64,000 nt of DNA, taken from positions 60,946 to 124,945 of the forward strand of contig JANQJU010000027.1 in the NCBI GenBank assembly GCA_028281495.1. The letters are read 5' to 3'. The notes under the pieces are model-generated. The model saw nothing but the letters and a program-made list of their open reading frames with translations. It searched no databases and was not told where the DNA came from. Positions 47,967-55,296 of this stretch are shown one piece after another; position 1 is the first letter of the stretch; every line of letters begins with the position of its first letter. The position numbers and the translations under genes are program-made. The DNA comes from SAR324 cluster bacterium. Lineage in GTDB: Bacteria; SAR324; NAC60-12.

Positions 47967-49307
47967 CTAATTGCTTTTTCCAATATCTTCAAACTGTACC
48001 CTCAAATCTAATGCAGCTTTAGCTCCTAAAAGTTGCAGCATAGTCAAAGCATTGTTTTCGCTAGATGAGCCTTGTCCCATTTGTATTGTTGGGACAAGTT
48101 GGGCCTTAGACATATTTTGATATTTTGACACTTCGACTTCTTTCCAAGCTTGTAATTTACTCTCAAATACAACTTGTGGATCTAGTGCGTTTTCCGCTGC
48201 TTTTTTGCGGGCTTCAGCTAGTACTTGTAAGCCCTCTGCTTCCTTTTTTTGCAGCTCAAAGATTTCTATTTGTTGAAGTTTTCTTTGACGAGCCACTTCC
48301 ACTTCTCTTGCTGCATCAATTTTAGCTACAGATGCTTTTTTCTGAGCTTCAATCTCGGCTTGTAGTTTTTCCTTTTCTGCAACTGCTCTAGCTTCAGCAA
48401 TAGCCTTATCTCCTAGAGCTTTTGCCGTTTCAGCCTCTTGTTGTGCCTTTTTTAAATTCTGCCTAGCTAATGCCTCATCTGCCGCTGCCTTTTTTTGGGC
48501 TGCAAGCCGTTCATCGACACGCTCTTCATAATCAACATCTTCAATAGAAGCTGAAATTACAGCAATTTTATATTCTATTAACTGGTTTTTAGTACGAATA
48601 TAATCACCTTCATTATCTTTTCTTTTGACTACAAGAACTCTCTGCCGTGCTTTTAATGTTTCTTCTTCATTCTCTGGTTGAATATTAATTTCATGTTCTG
48701 AGGATGAGGTTTTTTTATCCTTTTTTCCCATTGATTCAACCACTTGGTCGATAATAAAAATTCCATTTCTCAGTTGGTCATCAAAATCTAATGTCATTTG
48801 CCCAGCGCCACCAGAATAATGTTCTTCAACAGACATTGTTCTAGCTGAAGCCTTTGCTGTTTCAACAACAGCCCGTTCGAGCAGATTAGAAATCATAGCT
48901 CCTTGACTGCCAAACTCTCTATGCAAGTTAATCATGCCGTCTTCACTTACTGGCAAACGGAACCTGGCCACACCCATAGCTTCTCCAAGAGAAGTATCTA
49001 GAAATCTCACTTTGATTTTTGGAAGAACAGATGTTGCCGTAATATTTTCCTCACCAGTAAAATTAACAGCAATCACCTTTTTATAATGATGAGGAGCCCC
49101 AAAAAACCTTAGATACGGTCCTGGCTCAACAATAACGCTCAAGTCCCCTGTTATAGACTGTAAAACAATTGTAGTGTCTGCGTCATTAGAGTCAACTGTC
49201 TGGAACAATAAATAACCGACTGCAACAACAGTGACGATAGCAATACTGATCTTTTTGATTGTTCCTTGTTTTTTATTGATTAGGTTACCTATTTCTTTTT
49301 TTTCCAT
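47967..49307 (-). CDS. SPFH/band 7 membrane protein with long coiled coil
   Basis: A 446-residue protein with a single membrane segment near 18-37 (ISIAIVTVVAVGYLLF), then a band 7-like domain (about 50-245) and a long coiled coil rich in Ala, Glu, Lys and Gln (about 255-400; QQEAETAKALGDKAIAEARA is typical). This matches prohibitin/flotillin-type scaffolds that oligomerise at the membrane. A small membrane protein is encoded 11 bases upstream on the same strand, so they form a pair. Function is unknown. Confidence 0.85.
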   Translation of the reverse strand: MEKKEIGNLINKKQGTIKKISIAIVTVVAVGYLLFQTVDSNDADTTIVLQSITGDLSVIVEPGPYLRFFGAPHHYKKVIAVNFTGEENITATSVLPKIKVRFLDTSLGEAMGVARFRLPVSEDGMINLHREFGSQGAMISNLLERAVVETAKASARTMSVEEHYSGGAGQMTLDFDDQLRNGIFIIDQVVESMGKKDKKTSSSEHEINIQPENEEETLKARQRVLVVKRKDNEGDYIRTKNQLIEYKIAVISASIEDVDYEERVDERLAAQKKAAADEALARQNLKKAQQEAETAKALGDKAIAEARAVAEKEKLQAEIEAQKKASVAKIDAAREVEVARQRKLQQIEIFELQKKEAEGLQVLAEARKKAAENALDPQVVFESKLQAWKEVEVSKYQNMSKAQLVPTIQMGQGSSSENNALTMLQLLGAKAALDLRVQFEDIGKSN

Positions 49308-49318
49308 ATCTCTTTCAT

Positions 49319-49552
49319 CTATTTTTCATCTAAATCACTTTGAATTTCTTCTAACAATGAATTTACCGAATTTCTATTTTCTTTAGGTACTTCCAAAATC
49401 GAAATTTCTCTTTTGATAACGGCTTCGACTAACTCATCAACTGACATTTGATGAATTGCCTTCAACCTGCTTTTTGCCCTGTACCAATACACTGAATAAC
49501 ATATAGTACCAACGGCTAGAATAAATAAAATTAATTTAGTCATAATTTTCAC
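49319..49552 (-). CDS. small membrane protein paired with the SPFH gene
   Basis: About 74-77 residues. A GTG at 49552 or an ATG at 49543 (MTKLILFILAVG) can serve as start. One membrane helix (about 5-24) is followed by a basic stretch (YWYRAKSRLKA) and an acidic helical tail. It ends 11 bases before the SPFH gene. No family recognised. Probably a membrane partner of the SPFH oligomer. Confidence 0.6.
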   Translation of the reverse strand: MKIMTKLILFILAVGTICYSVYWYRAKSRLKAIHQMSVDELVEAVIKREISILEVPKENRNSVNSLLEEIQSDLDEK

Positions 49553-49611
49553 ATACCTGAATCATTATTAACCATTTTCTTTGATTAAACCTTCGTCTTT
49601 TTTTCATTTTG

Positions 49612-49676
49612 CAGAACACCGAGATCACCCGTTTTTTCCCATAGGGAAGAAGTCTGGTGGATGGACTGGTTATTTT
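49612..49676 (-). other. attC-like integron recombination site
   Basis: An imperfect inverted repeat of about 65 bases just after the stop of the 83-residue gene. On the coding strand it starts AATAACC, followed by AGTCCATCCACC, and returns with GGGTG and GTTCTGC. The plus-strand tail GGTGGATGGACTGGTTA is shared, with small changes, by sites near 51280 and 52890. Structure follows the R''-L''...L'-R' plan of attC. The R' box is degenerate. Confidence 0.55.
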
Positions 49677-49714
49677 TCGGAGTTGTATTTGAGAATTGTT
49701 ATTAGCTCAGAGTA

Positions 49715-49966
49715 TTACCTAATAAAATGTGTGATGGATCTTTTCTTTTGCTTTTTTATGTTTAAACCATCTGTTCCAATTTCCTCATTGAGGATATTTT
49801 TTGATAAATAAAAATTTATACCAAAATCCAATAGAATATCAATAATCTCAACAATTTTCTTAGATTCTTCTTTGAACTTTGCCTCGCTATAAAATTTTGA
49901 GTTCCTGAGACGTTTTATACGATCATATCTTTCAAAAGCATCAAAAAGTATTGGTATTTCTGTCAC
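49715..49966 (-). CDS. hypothetical cassette protein, 83 aa
   Basis: An 83-residue charged protein (starts MTEIPILFDAFERYDRIKRL) without cysteines, membrane segments or known motif. It is strongly AT-rich. It lies in the attC-like cassette cluster, 53 bases after the isomerase gene, and is followed by an attC-like site, so it may be the distal gene of a two-gene cassette. No ribosome site stands out. Confidence is moderate because of length. Confidence 0.5.
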   Translation of the reverse strand: MTEIPILFDAFERYDRIKRLRNSKFYSEAKFKEESKKIVEIIDILLDFGINFYLSKNILNEEIGTDGLNIKKQKKRSITHFIR

Positions 49967-50019
49967 ACTGCGATCTTCTTGGGAATGTAGCTACTTGATT
50001 ATACGATTTTTTAATATTA

Positions 50020-50613
50020 CTAGCCTTTTAGAAAAGCAATTGCTTCTTCCAGACGGTCATCTCCCCAAAATAACTCATTCTTCACAATGAATGAAGGGGC
50101 ACCAAATATACCCAATTTTTGGGCCTTTTCTGTCTGTCTTTTGAGCAAATTCTTATTCTCCTGACTGTGTGCTTGGCTAATAATGTCTTCTGCATTTAAC
50201 TTCAATGATTTCAAAATGGATGTCAGTGATTCAACATCTCCTATTTCTTGATTTTCAGCAAAGTTCGATTGAAAAACTTTTTTAGTGAATGCAGAACACC
50301 AATTTTCTTCACTTCCCCAAAGCGCAATTCTTGCGGCTAGCAAACCATTTCTTGGGAAAACTGTTGGTTTTTTAAAAGGTATTCTTCTTTTTTGTGTCTG
50401 TCTTGCCATGTCCTTCCACATGTAACGTCCTTTTGCCGGATAAATATTGAAAGGAGAATCTCCCCAACCTTGCTCTTTGAAAATGGGACCTAGTAAAAAT
50501 GGTTTCCATGCAATTATTATTTGATTCTCTTCTGCGAGTTCTTCAATACGCATGGCTGATAAATAGGAATATGTGCTCGCAAATTCATACCAAAATTCTA
50601 GAATTTGTTTCAT
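50020..50613 (-). CDS. 2-hydroxychromene-2-carboxylate isomerase-like DsbA-fold protein
   Basis: A 197-residue thioredoxin-fold protein. LEFWYEFASTYSYLSAMRIE (N-terminal motif with the glutathione-contacting Ser), KPFLLGPIFKEQGW, YMWKDMAR and GIFGAPSFIVKNELFWGDDR (cis-Pro loop) match the HCCA isomerase/kappa-GST family. There is no CxxC. Members isomerise aromatic degradation intermediates with glutathione, but no degradation genes are nearby. It lies inside the attC-like cassette cluster. Confidence 0.85.
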   Translation of the reverse strand: MKQILEFWYEFASTYSYLSAMRIEELAEENQIIIAWKPFLLGPIFKEQGWGDSPFNIYPAKGRYMWKDMARQTQKRRIPFKKPTVFPRNGLLAARIALWGSEENWCSAFTKKVFQSNFAENQEIGDVESLTSILKSLKLNAEDIISQAHSQENKNLLKRQTEKAQKLGIFGAPSFIVKNELFWGDDRLEEAIAFLKG

Positions 50614-50636
50614 CTTTCGTCCTTAATCTATGATTT

Positions 50637-50743
50637 AGAACACAACGAAGCAATCATCGGACAGCAAGCAGCCAGAGCAACGAAGTTCCACAGGTTGATG
50701 ATCCGGTGACAGGTTGATGGCCCGTTGAATTGACTGGTTATGC
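50637..50743 (-). other. attC-like integron recombination site
   Basis: Begins at the stop of the phosphatase gene. On the coding strand GCATAAC (overlapping the stop) is followed by CAGTCAATTCAACGGGCC, and ~100 bases later by CTTCGTTGTGTT. On the plus strand the boundary reads GTTATGC. Length (~105) is like the long attC class. Stem pairing is less clear than in the other sites. Confidence 0.45.
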
Positions 50744-51202
50744 GACGCCTTTTTGAAGATATGTTTCAAAATCGAATAAAAATTTTTCTTGTTTCTCGGT
50801 CTCAATTGAATTTTTTTGGGAAGATCGAATGGAATCAATAGCTTCTCGGGGGCTTTTACCTTCGGAAATGAGGTAACATGCCAAGATTGTCCCCGTCCTG
50901 CCCCAACCTGCAACGCAATGCACAGCAACAGGTTGATTGCGGCGGAGACTTTCTCCAATGAAGTCAACAATCTCTTTTGCTTGTTTTAAGGATGGTGGGT
51001 GGCCATCCTGTATCGGGGAAGATAAGTAATTAAATCCAGCATCCACATAGAAAGATTCCACAAGCGGTTTGTTTAATAATGAAATGACCGTTCGAATTCC
51101 CAACTCATGAATTAGTTTTAATTCAAGACTCTCTGGCTGAGCCATTCCTGCGAGTTTTTGGGGAATTGCCCACCAAAAGAATCCTTCATATTCGAATTCC
51201 AT
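50738..51202 (-). CDS. dual-specificity/tyrosine phosphatase
   Basis: A 154-residue phosphatase. The P-loop is HCVAGWGRTGT (HCxxxxxRT, catalytic Cys near 95), and the general-acid Asp is probably in SSPIQDGHPPS. An N-terminal MEFEYEGFFWWAIPQKLAGM matches small dual-specificity phosphatases of the archaeal/bacterial cyclin-like type. The gene starts just after one attC-like site and ends in another, so it behaves as a single-gene cassette. Its substrate is unknown. Confidence 0.9.
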   Translation of the reverse strand: MEFEYEGFFWWAIPQKLAGMAQPESLELKLIHELGIRTVISLLNKPLVESFYVDAGFNYLSSPIQDGHPPSLKQAKEIVDFIGESLRRNQPVAVHCVAGWGRTGTILACYLISEGKSPREAIDSIRSSQKNSIETEKQEKFLFDFETYLQKGVA

Positions 51203-51214
51203 AAACGTCCGATT

Positions 51215-51287
51215 TTCTTGAATATCACGCTGGAGATCACCAGCTGCTTCCCGAAGGGAAGAAGTCGGGTGGATTGATTGGTTAAGC
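51215..51287 (-). other. attC-like integron recombination site
   Basis: On the coding strand GCTTAAC (51281-51287, RYYYAAC consensus) is followed by CAATCAATCCACC, an inner hairpin CTTCCCTTCGGGAAG, then GGTGATCTCCAGCG. The plus-strand box GTTAAGC fits GTTRRRY exactly. It sits between the kinase gene's stop and the phosphatase gene's start. Confidence 0.6.
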
Positions 51288-51307
51288 AGCCTTTAGTAAC
51301 GCTTCAC

Positions 51308-51889
51308 CTATCCGGGTAAGGTATCAATAATACGTTCAACGATCACTGCTATGGTTTCGGTTGATGTATCCAATTCCAAATCATATTGGCCGACTGGTTT
51401 TCTCGCAAGATTCCCCCGGGCTAGACCTTGTATTACCTGGGGGCGATCGGCTTTCTCACGGGCTTCAAGTATTGCAAGTGGCGCACTCAACTGCACCCAA
51501 TTAGTTTGGATACCCTCTAAAACCTCAGACCAATCGTGCCAATCTTCTTCATCACAAACAACTGTTTCGCAAACAACACTTACCCCAGACTTCACAATAG
51601 CCGCAACTGAACGATGGAACGCTGAAAGCGCTCGCCGTCCATCGACCCCAATTATTAGTTGGAGCCCTCCGTCATTATCACGCCTATACTCAATGCCGCG
51701 TTTTGCGTATGGGGCGTGATGCGTGTCAAATGTGAACCAGTCGCGATACAGGGAATCTGCAAAGGTATCCATCTGAACCAAAAGCCAAAGCGAACCACTA
51801 CTAGAAAGTTCTGATTGCAACGCCTTTGCAATTGTTGATTTGCCGGCTGCTGCCGGTCCAGTAATTATAACCAAATTCCCAATTTCCAT
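51308..51889 (-). CDS. chloramphenicol phosphotransferase-like P-loop kinase
   Basis: A 193-residue kinase with P-loop GPAAAGKST (11-19). Further motifs are MDTFADSLYRDWF, GRRALSAFHRSVAAIVKSG, DWHDWSEVLEG and LEAREKADRP followed by GLARGNLARKP and YDLELDTS. The pattern DWxxxL...LExRE...GLAR...YDLEvDTS is that of the CPT family (PF07931), which phosphorylates chloramphenicol in Streptomyces. The drug specificity here is unproven. As an integron-type cassette it is a plausible resistance determinant. No ribosome site is evident. Confidence 0.8.
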   Translation of the reverse strand: MEIGNLVIITGPAAAGKSTIAKALQSELSSSGSLWLLVQMDTFADSLYRDWFTFDTHHAPYAKRGIEYRRDNDGGLQLIIGVDGRRALSAFHRSVAAIVKSGVSVVCETVVCDEEDWHDWSEVLEGIQTNWVQLSAPLAILEAREKADRPQVIQGLARGNLARKPVGQYDLELDTSTETIAVIVERIIDTLPG

Positions 51890-51958
51890 GTCACCTGTTA
51901 TCCTAACTGTAATATTTTATTCTCTGCATACACCCATAGACACATTGTTGTATTGCCT

Positions 51959-52030
51959 GCTTAACACCGAATTGAGGTGCAATAAACCGCTGAACCTCGT
52001 GACAATCGACCTCATTCAATGCAAGTAAAT
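51959..52030. other. degenerate attC-like site
   Basis: GCTTAAC (51959-51965) is followed by GAATTGAGG (51969-51977) and, 32 bases later, by CCTCATTC (52010-52017), a pairing with one extra base as expected for an extrahelical base. The outer right box is not recognisable. It lies in the spacer between the P-loop kinase and the next cassette gene. Confidence 0.4.
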
Positions 52031-52223
52031 ACTCTTCTTATACAATAATCGCTTATAGTAATTTCTCCTTCAATTTGATGAAAGTATCATTCTTCATCAT
52101 CGTCGAGAAGGCTATAACTCACTTTGACAAAACGACTTAAATACTCTCGCCTCTTTATTAGGCTATGGACCCATTCACAGTCATCGGTATGGCAGCTTAT
52201 TGACTCCTTTGATTGCCAATGCC

Positions 52224-52664
52224 TTAAAAACTCATCCAAGAACTTTTTGGGGGGGGGCAATAGTCATGGGCCTCTATGTAGTGAATAATCATACTCGGTA
52301 GTAAGTAATTCACCCCACCCAGTTGAACTAAAATTTCTCCTCGATCATCGTAAGCATCACATAGTTCACATGTGTGGTAGCCTAAATCCCCTTCATCCAC
52401 TGTATGGAAGTGACGATAGTGAGTTAAAGCTTCGATGACTTCGGGGCTAACAACGCCAAAATTATAGACAACATTACTCAACCAACCGATCGATTGGACG
52501 GTAAAATACCTGGGTATCTTCATGTTCGCGCAAATAGAAGCGGAATAATAGAATTCCGTAAAATCAGGGCGAGCATCCGTACATTCAGTTTTGTTTGCTT
52601 CTTCTTCAATATATCCAAAATCTTCATCTGGATTATCAATATTATACCTTCCTATCTTTTCCAT
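52224..52664 (-). CDS. hypothetical cassette protein with CxxC/His pattern
   Basis: The start at MEKIGRYNIDNPDE follows AGGAGCC; an upstream start seven codons earlier is weaker. About 146 residues. A zinc-site-like pattern is present: YHTCELCDAYDDRGE then MIIHYIEAHDY, i.e. CxxC followed by HxxxxH. Conserved-looking GGVNYLLPSMIIHYI resembles a widespread small hypothetical family whose members end 'HYIxxHxYxPP'. No function is known to me. It sits in the attC-like cluster and has a ~190-base spacer before the next site. Confidence 0.75.
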   Translation of the reverse strand: MEKIGRYNIDNPDEDFGYIEEEANKTECTDARPDFTEFYYSASICANMKIPRYFTVQSIGWLSNVVYNFGVVSPEVIEALTHYRHFHTVDEGDLGYHTCELCDAYDDRGEILVQLGGVNYLLPSMIIHYIEAHDYCPPPKSSWMSF

Positions 52665-52835
52665 GATGGCTCCTTTTTTTGTCAAATACAGTAAATGCTA
52701 TTAAAGGAAATCATAAAAATTAACGCATTTTGAAAAAGCTTTAGTTTCAGCGACTACTATTAGGGCCATTGGCGAAGCCGACCTCGTCCCCGTGGGTTGG
52801 AAGGGGGAAACAGGCCTTCAATATAATTTGTTTCC

Positions 52836-52899
52836 AGCTAACGTAGAAACCACCTGCCACTTCTCTGCGGAAGAGGTCTGGTGGATTGATTGGTTAGTG
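52836..52899 (-). other. attC-like integron recombination site (best preserved)
   Basis: On the coding strand CACTAAC contains the stop of the thioredoxin gene; then CAATCAAT, CCACC, a central hairpin, GGTGG, TTTCTAC and GTTAG (52838-52842). Outer arms CTAAC/GTTAG and inner arms CCACC/GGTGG pair exactly. The total is 64 bases, within the normal range for attC. Confidence 0.65.
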
Positions 52900-53256
52900 A
52901 CGTAATACCCCTTGGATGTGTGCCACAAAATCACTGAACTCTTTCACATGTTTAGGACGCACCAATCGCGCTACTTCCTCTCCAGAATGTAAAAGAATAA
53001 AAGTGGGCCAAAGCGTGACCCGGAACTCTCTACCCAAAAGTTTACCCTTTCCATCATATATTTTAATGTGAGGAATGTTTAACTCTGTCAGCACTTCCTG
53101 AGCAGCAGGTCGTGAAGCCTTACAGTGCCCGCACCAAGGAGTACCAAATTCGAGGATTGCAAAATCGTCTAGCGCTCTAACTTGATCGATTGCTGGTGCA
53201 TCTTCTGTATAATCTGGGTTAAAACCTATTTGACTGCCATTAATTCTCATTTCCAC
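52894..53256 (-). CDS. thioredoxin-fold protein
   Basis: A 120-residue cytoplasmic thioredoxin with the active site WCGHC (41-45) and the cis-Pro region TLWPTFILL. The CGHC active site is more PDI-like than the CGPC of housekeeping thioredoxins. Its stop codon is part of an attC-like site, and another such site ends about 50 bases before its start: a clear single-gene cassette. Substrate unknown. Confidence 0.9.
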   Translation of the reverse strand: MEMRINGSQIGFNPDYTEDAPAIDQVRALDDFAILEFGTPWCGHCKASRPAAQEVLTELNIPHIKIYDGKGKLLGREFRVTLWPTFILLHSGEEVARLVRPKHVKEFSDFVAHIQGVLRH

Positions 53257-53305
53257 CTCATAAAAATTTGATAATTAAACCTGTTCTCTTGCTATTTTTA
53301 ATGCT

Positions 53306-53420
53306 GCTAACGACAGAATCTGAGGTACACCAACCCAAATAATAGAATTCATGGCCGTTGCATTATGAAAAACTGAAATACGCGAACGCGTTGTGGTTGG
53401 AATGAGGGAATTTGTTATGT
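53306..53420 (-). other. attC-like integron recombination site (long type)
   Basis: On the coding strand ACATAAC (53414-53420) is followed by AAATTCCCTCATT, CCAACC (53395-53400), a central imperfect hairpin, GGTTGG (53330-53335) and GTTAGC (53306-53311). Arms CCAACC/GGTTGG pair exactly. Length 115, like VCR-type sites. A weak 77-codon frame across it is a by-product. Confidence 0.6.
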
Positions 53421-53491
53421 GTTCTGTCCAACTTGTATGAGGGAATAACCGCCCCTTAAAGTGGAAAGAAACACTGTTTTCGTATTGAATA

Positions 53492-53869
53492 TCAAATGTG
53501 AATTTCAAACGCTTTCAAGTCAATGATAGCCCCCACTTCTGACAAAAAATCCAATCCAAGGATACCGTCAATTGGAAAGCCATAGGCCATTGTACCAATC
53601 TCTACTTCGAAATCTTTAATGATGACATCGCCAAGATTTATCTGATCGATACGCTTAGCAAACACAAATTCTCTCCCTCCAACCCCACTAATACGATGTA
53701 CCTCATCGGTGGCCTCTTGCTGTATGCCAATGGGTTTGACTTGGCTGTATCTAAAAATAGTTCCTGCCGATCCCGTGTCCAAAATGACTTGCTCCAATTG
53801 AATTTGACGCTGTTGGTAGGCTAAAGAAACTGTCACAAACGGCAACCCGTCTTCAATCCGTATTTTCAT
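53492..53869 (-). CDS. retropepsin-like aspartic protease
   Basis: The start at MKIRIEDGLPF is chosen because its ATG overlaps the stop of the upstream gene as ATGA. About 125 residues, one half of a pepsin-like fold, so it should dimerise. Active-site DTGS is in VILDTGSAGT, and the flap/second strand is GFPIDGILGLDFL. No membrane segment. It is coupled to the 84-residue gene, and the two look like a conserved module often seen together in bacterial genomes. An attC-like site follows. Confidence 0.88.
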   Translation of the reverse strand: MKIRIEDGLPFVTVSLAYQQRQIQLEQVILDTGSAGTIFRYSQVKPIGIQQEATDEVHRISGVGGREFVFAKRIDQINLGDVIIKDFEVEIGTMAYGFPIDGILGLDFLSEVGAIIDLKAFEIHI

Positions 53870-54120
53870 TTTCGAATTCCTAACCAACGTCTTTCAAGAA
53901 TTTCCACGTTTTCTTTATCCGTATGTAATACATAAAGCTCTCGATTAGGGGATGTCTGGTGGAGTTGTGAGTAAGATTCCATTGCTTGATCAGAATCAGG
54001 ATACGCATTGATCACTGAAAATTGTTCGACGATGCGTTGATTGGCTTGAGTACGCGCCTCCATGGCCTCCAGTAAAAGCCATTGATGGGGATATTGATTT
54101 CGAATTTCATTCCATTTCAT
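53866..54120 (-). CDS. partner protein of the retropepsin
   Basis: An 84-residue protein, MKWNEIRNQYPHQWLLLEAM at the N terminus, ending with a PNRELYVLHTDKENVEI block. I recall this type ('HPdreFYFVHTSREELDI') as a small partner translated immediately before a retropepsin gene in many bacteria. It overlaps both neighbours by four bases (ATGA), so the three genes are translationally coupled. Function unknown; substrate, inhibitor or antitoxin are possibilities. Confidence 0.8.
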   Translation of the reverse strand: MKWNEIRNQYPHQWLLLEAMEARTQANQRIVEQFSVINAYPDSDQAMESYSQLHQTSPNRELYVLHTDKENVEILERRWLGIRK

Positions 54121-54488
54121 GATGCCTCTTGGCGATGAAAAGTGTTGGCTTTTGAGAAACCTTTTTGGATCTTGGGATCACCTAGTTCAATTGCTAGATG
54201 ATTAAAAAATCTAAGATAGTGAAATAGGGCATTGTCCGAAAGATGATATTTCTCCTCAATTCTCATCCACATGAATACTGAATCGAGAGTCTTTGAATTC
54301 GGGAGGTAAGCAAGTATTCCGCAATTGACACCATTTAGTATATTTTCATGCCATTTGATTCTTGTGTCGTCATTTTTCAAATTGTAATGCATTGCTCCGT
54401 CAATCTGCCAAGCTTCTTCCCGGCTACTCCCCCACGCAAGAACCTTCCCAGAATCTTCGAACAATATGCCTTTTTCCAAATCGATCAT
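54117..54488 (-). CDS. hypothetical 123-aa protein, first gene of the retropepsin module
   Basis: A 123-residue soluble protein, beginning MIDLEKGILFEDSGKVLAWG and rich in aromatic residues (NALFHYLRFFNHLAIELGDP). It overlaps the next gene by four bases, which makes a three-gene coupled operon. No motif recognised. The beginning resembles a beta-strand-rich immunity-type fold but I cannot support a name. Confidence 0.7.
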   Translation of the reverse strand: MIDLEKGILFEDSGKVLAWGSSREEAWQIDGAMHYNLKNDDTRIKWHENILNGVNCGILAYLPNSKTLDSVFMWMRIEEKYHLSDNALFHYLRFFNHLAIELGDPKIQKGFSKANTFHRQEAS

Positions 54489-54506
54489 ATTATCAACCGA
54501 ACGACC

Positions 54507-54544
54507 GCGAGAGCCTTACGCACGGGCAAACCCTTTACTCTCGC
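54507..54544. repeat. GC-rich inverted repeat
   Basis: GCGAGAG (54507-54513) pairs with CTCTCGC (54538-54544) across 24 bases, immediately upstream of the retropepsin module. It could be a terminator stem, a further recombination site or part of the module's promoter. No T tract follows on the coding strand. Confidence 0.45.
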
Positions 54545-54639
54545 CACGTGAGCTTTTGGTGCCAAGGTATCGAAAAAAGGACGGTAGTCACCTACGATTC
54601 GAGTACTTGATAGGGTAAGCACAAAAGGAATATTCGCTT

Positions 54640-55260
54640 CTAAAGAGGATTGTAAATTTCGAAACGCAGAGGTGAGGGTGATCCATCACTAACAAAAGGC
54701 CAAATACAAACGGAAACAGCCCATAACAAATCCATCTCTGCACGGAGTTCAATATAATCACCTGCTTTAGTCACTGGCTCTTTGGCTTGCCAAGAACCAT
54801 TCGGCAGATACTCTAAATTCATGAATACATTGAAGCAGGAGACTGATTGTAGAAAGTGGGGTTCAATTCCATATTCCGCAAGGGCTTCCTCCAAACAATC
54901 GCGACATCCTTTAGTCTCATCTTTTGGATTCAGAAACTTCTTTCGTGCATCATTGGAGCAAAAGCCGCCGCCAGTAAAATGGACACCTGTCTTATCATCT
55001 GTAATTGTCCATAGAGGATTCAAATGATTAGAGACAATACGGCTTCCCTGAAGCCATCGCCAACGATCATTGACCATGTTGGTATAGGCACAATCCAGAT
55101 ACTCAGTTGGATCATTGTGTTTCATTGAAATAAAATCAGCGACTTGCCCACCCTCAACATCAACAATACGGAGGGTCTGGCCTTGTTTAATGGTGTCAAC
55201 ACCATATGTCCCTGGTTGGACAGTTATGCTATGCGCTAATGTTCCGAGAAGTGATGTCAT
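54640..55260 (-). CDS. DUF1989 urea carboxylase-associated family protein
   Basis: A 206-residue protein of the DUF1989 type: VDVEGGQVADFISMKHND, RWRWLQGSRIVSNHLNPLWT, GGGFCSND, GCRDCLEEALAEYGI and CFNVFMNLEYLPNGSW are the family blocks. Cys/His residues probably hold a metal. The family is usually next to urea or guanidine metabolism genes. Here it is 36 bases downstream of a ureohydrolase-family gene, so they form one operon. The exact activity is unproven. Confidence 0.88.
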   Translation of the reverse strand: MTSLLGTLAHSITVQPGTYGVDTIKQGQTLRIVDVEGGQVADFISMKHNDPTEYLDCAYTNMVNDRWRWLQGSRIVSNHLNPLWTITDDKTGVHFTGGGFCSNDARKKFLNPKDETKGCRDCLEEALAEYGIEPHFLQSVSCFNVFMNLEYLPNGSWQAKEPVTKAGDYIELRAEMDLLWAVSVCIWPFVSDGSPSPLRFEIYNPL

Positions 55261-55296
55261 CTTTTTTCCTTTTGGTTAGAGCAGGGGATGACATTT

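Noticed and set aside
50635..50970. 111-codon frame overlapping the phosphatase gene
   Set aside because: Its last part is attC-like sequence and the rest is another frame of a clear phosphatase gene.
53275..53508. 77-codon minus-strand frame starting at TTG
   Set aside because: It lies across the best long attC-like inverted repeat and overlaps the end of the retropepsin gene; no ribosome site or known motif.
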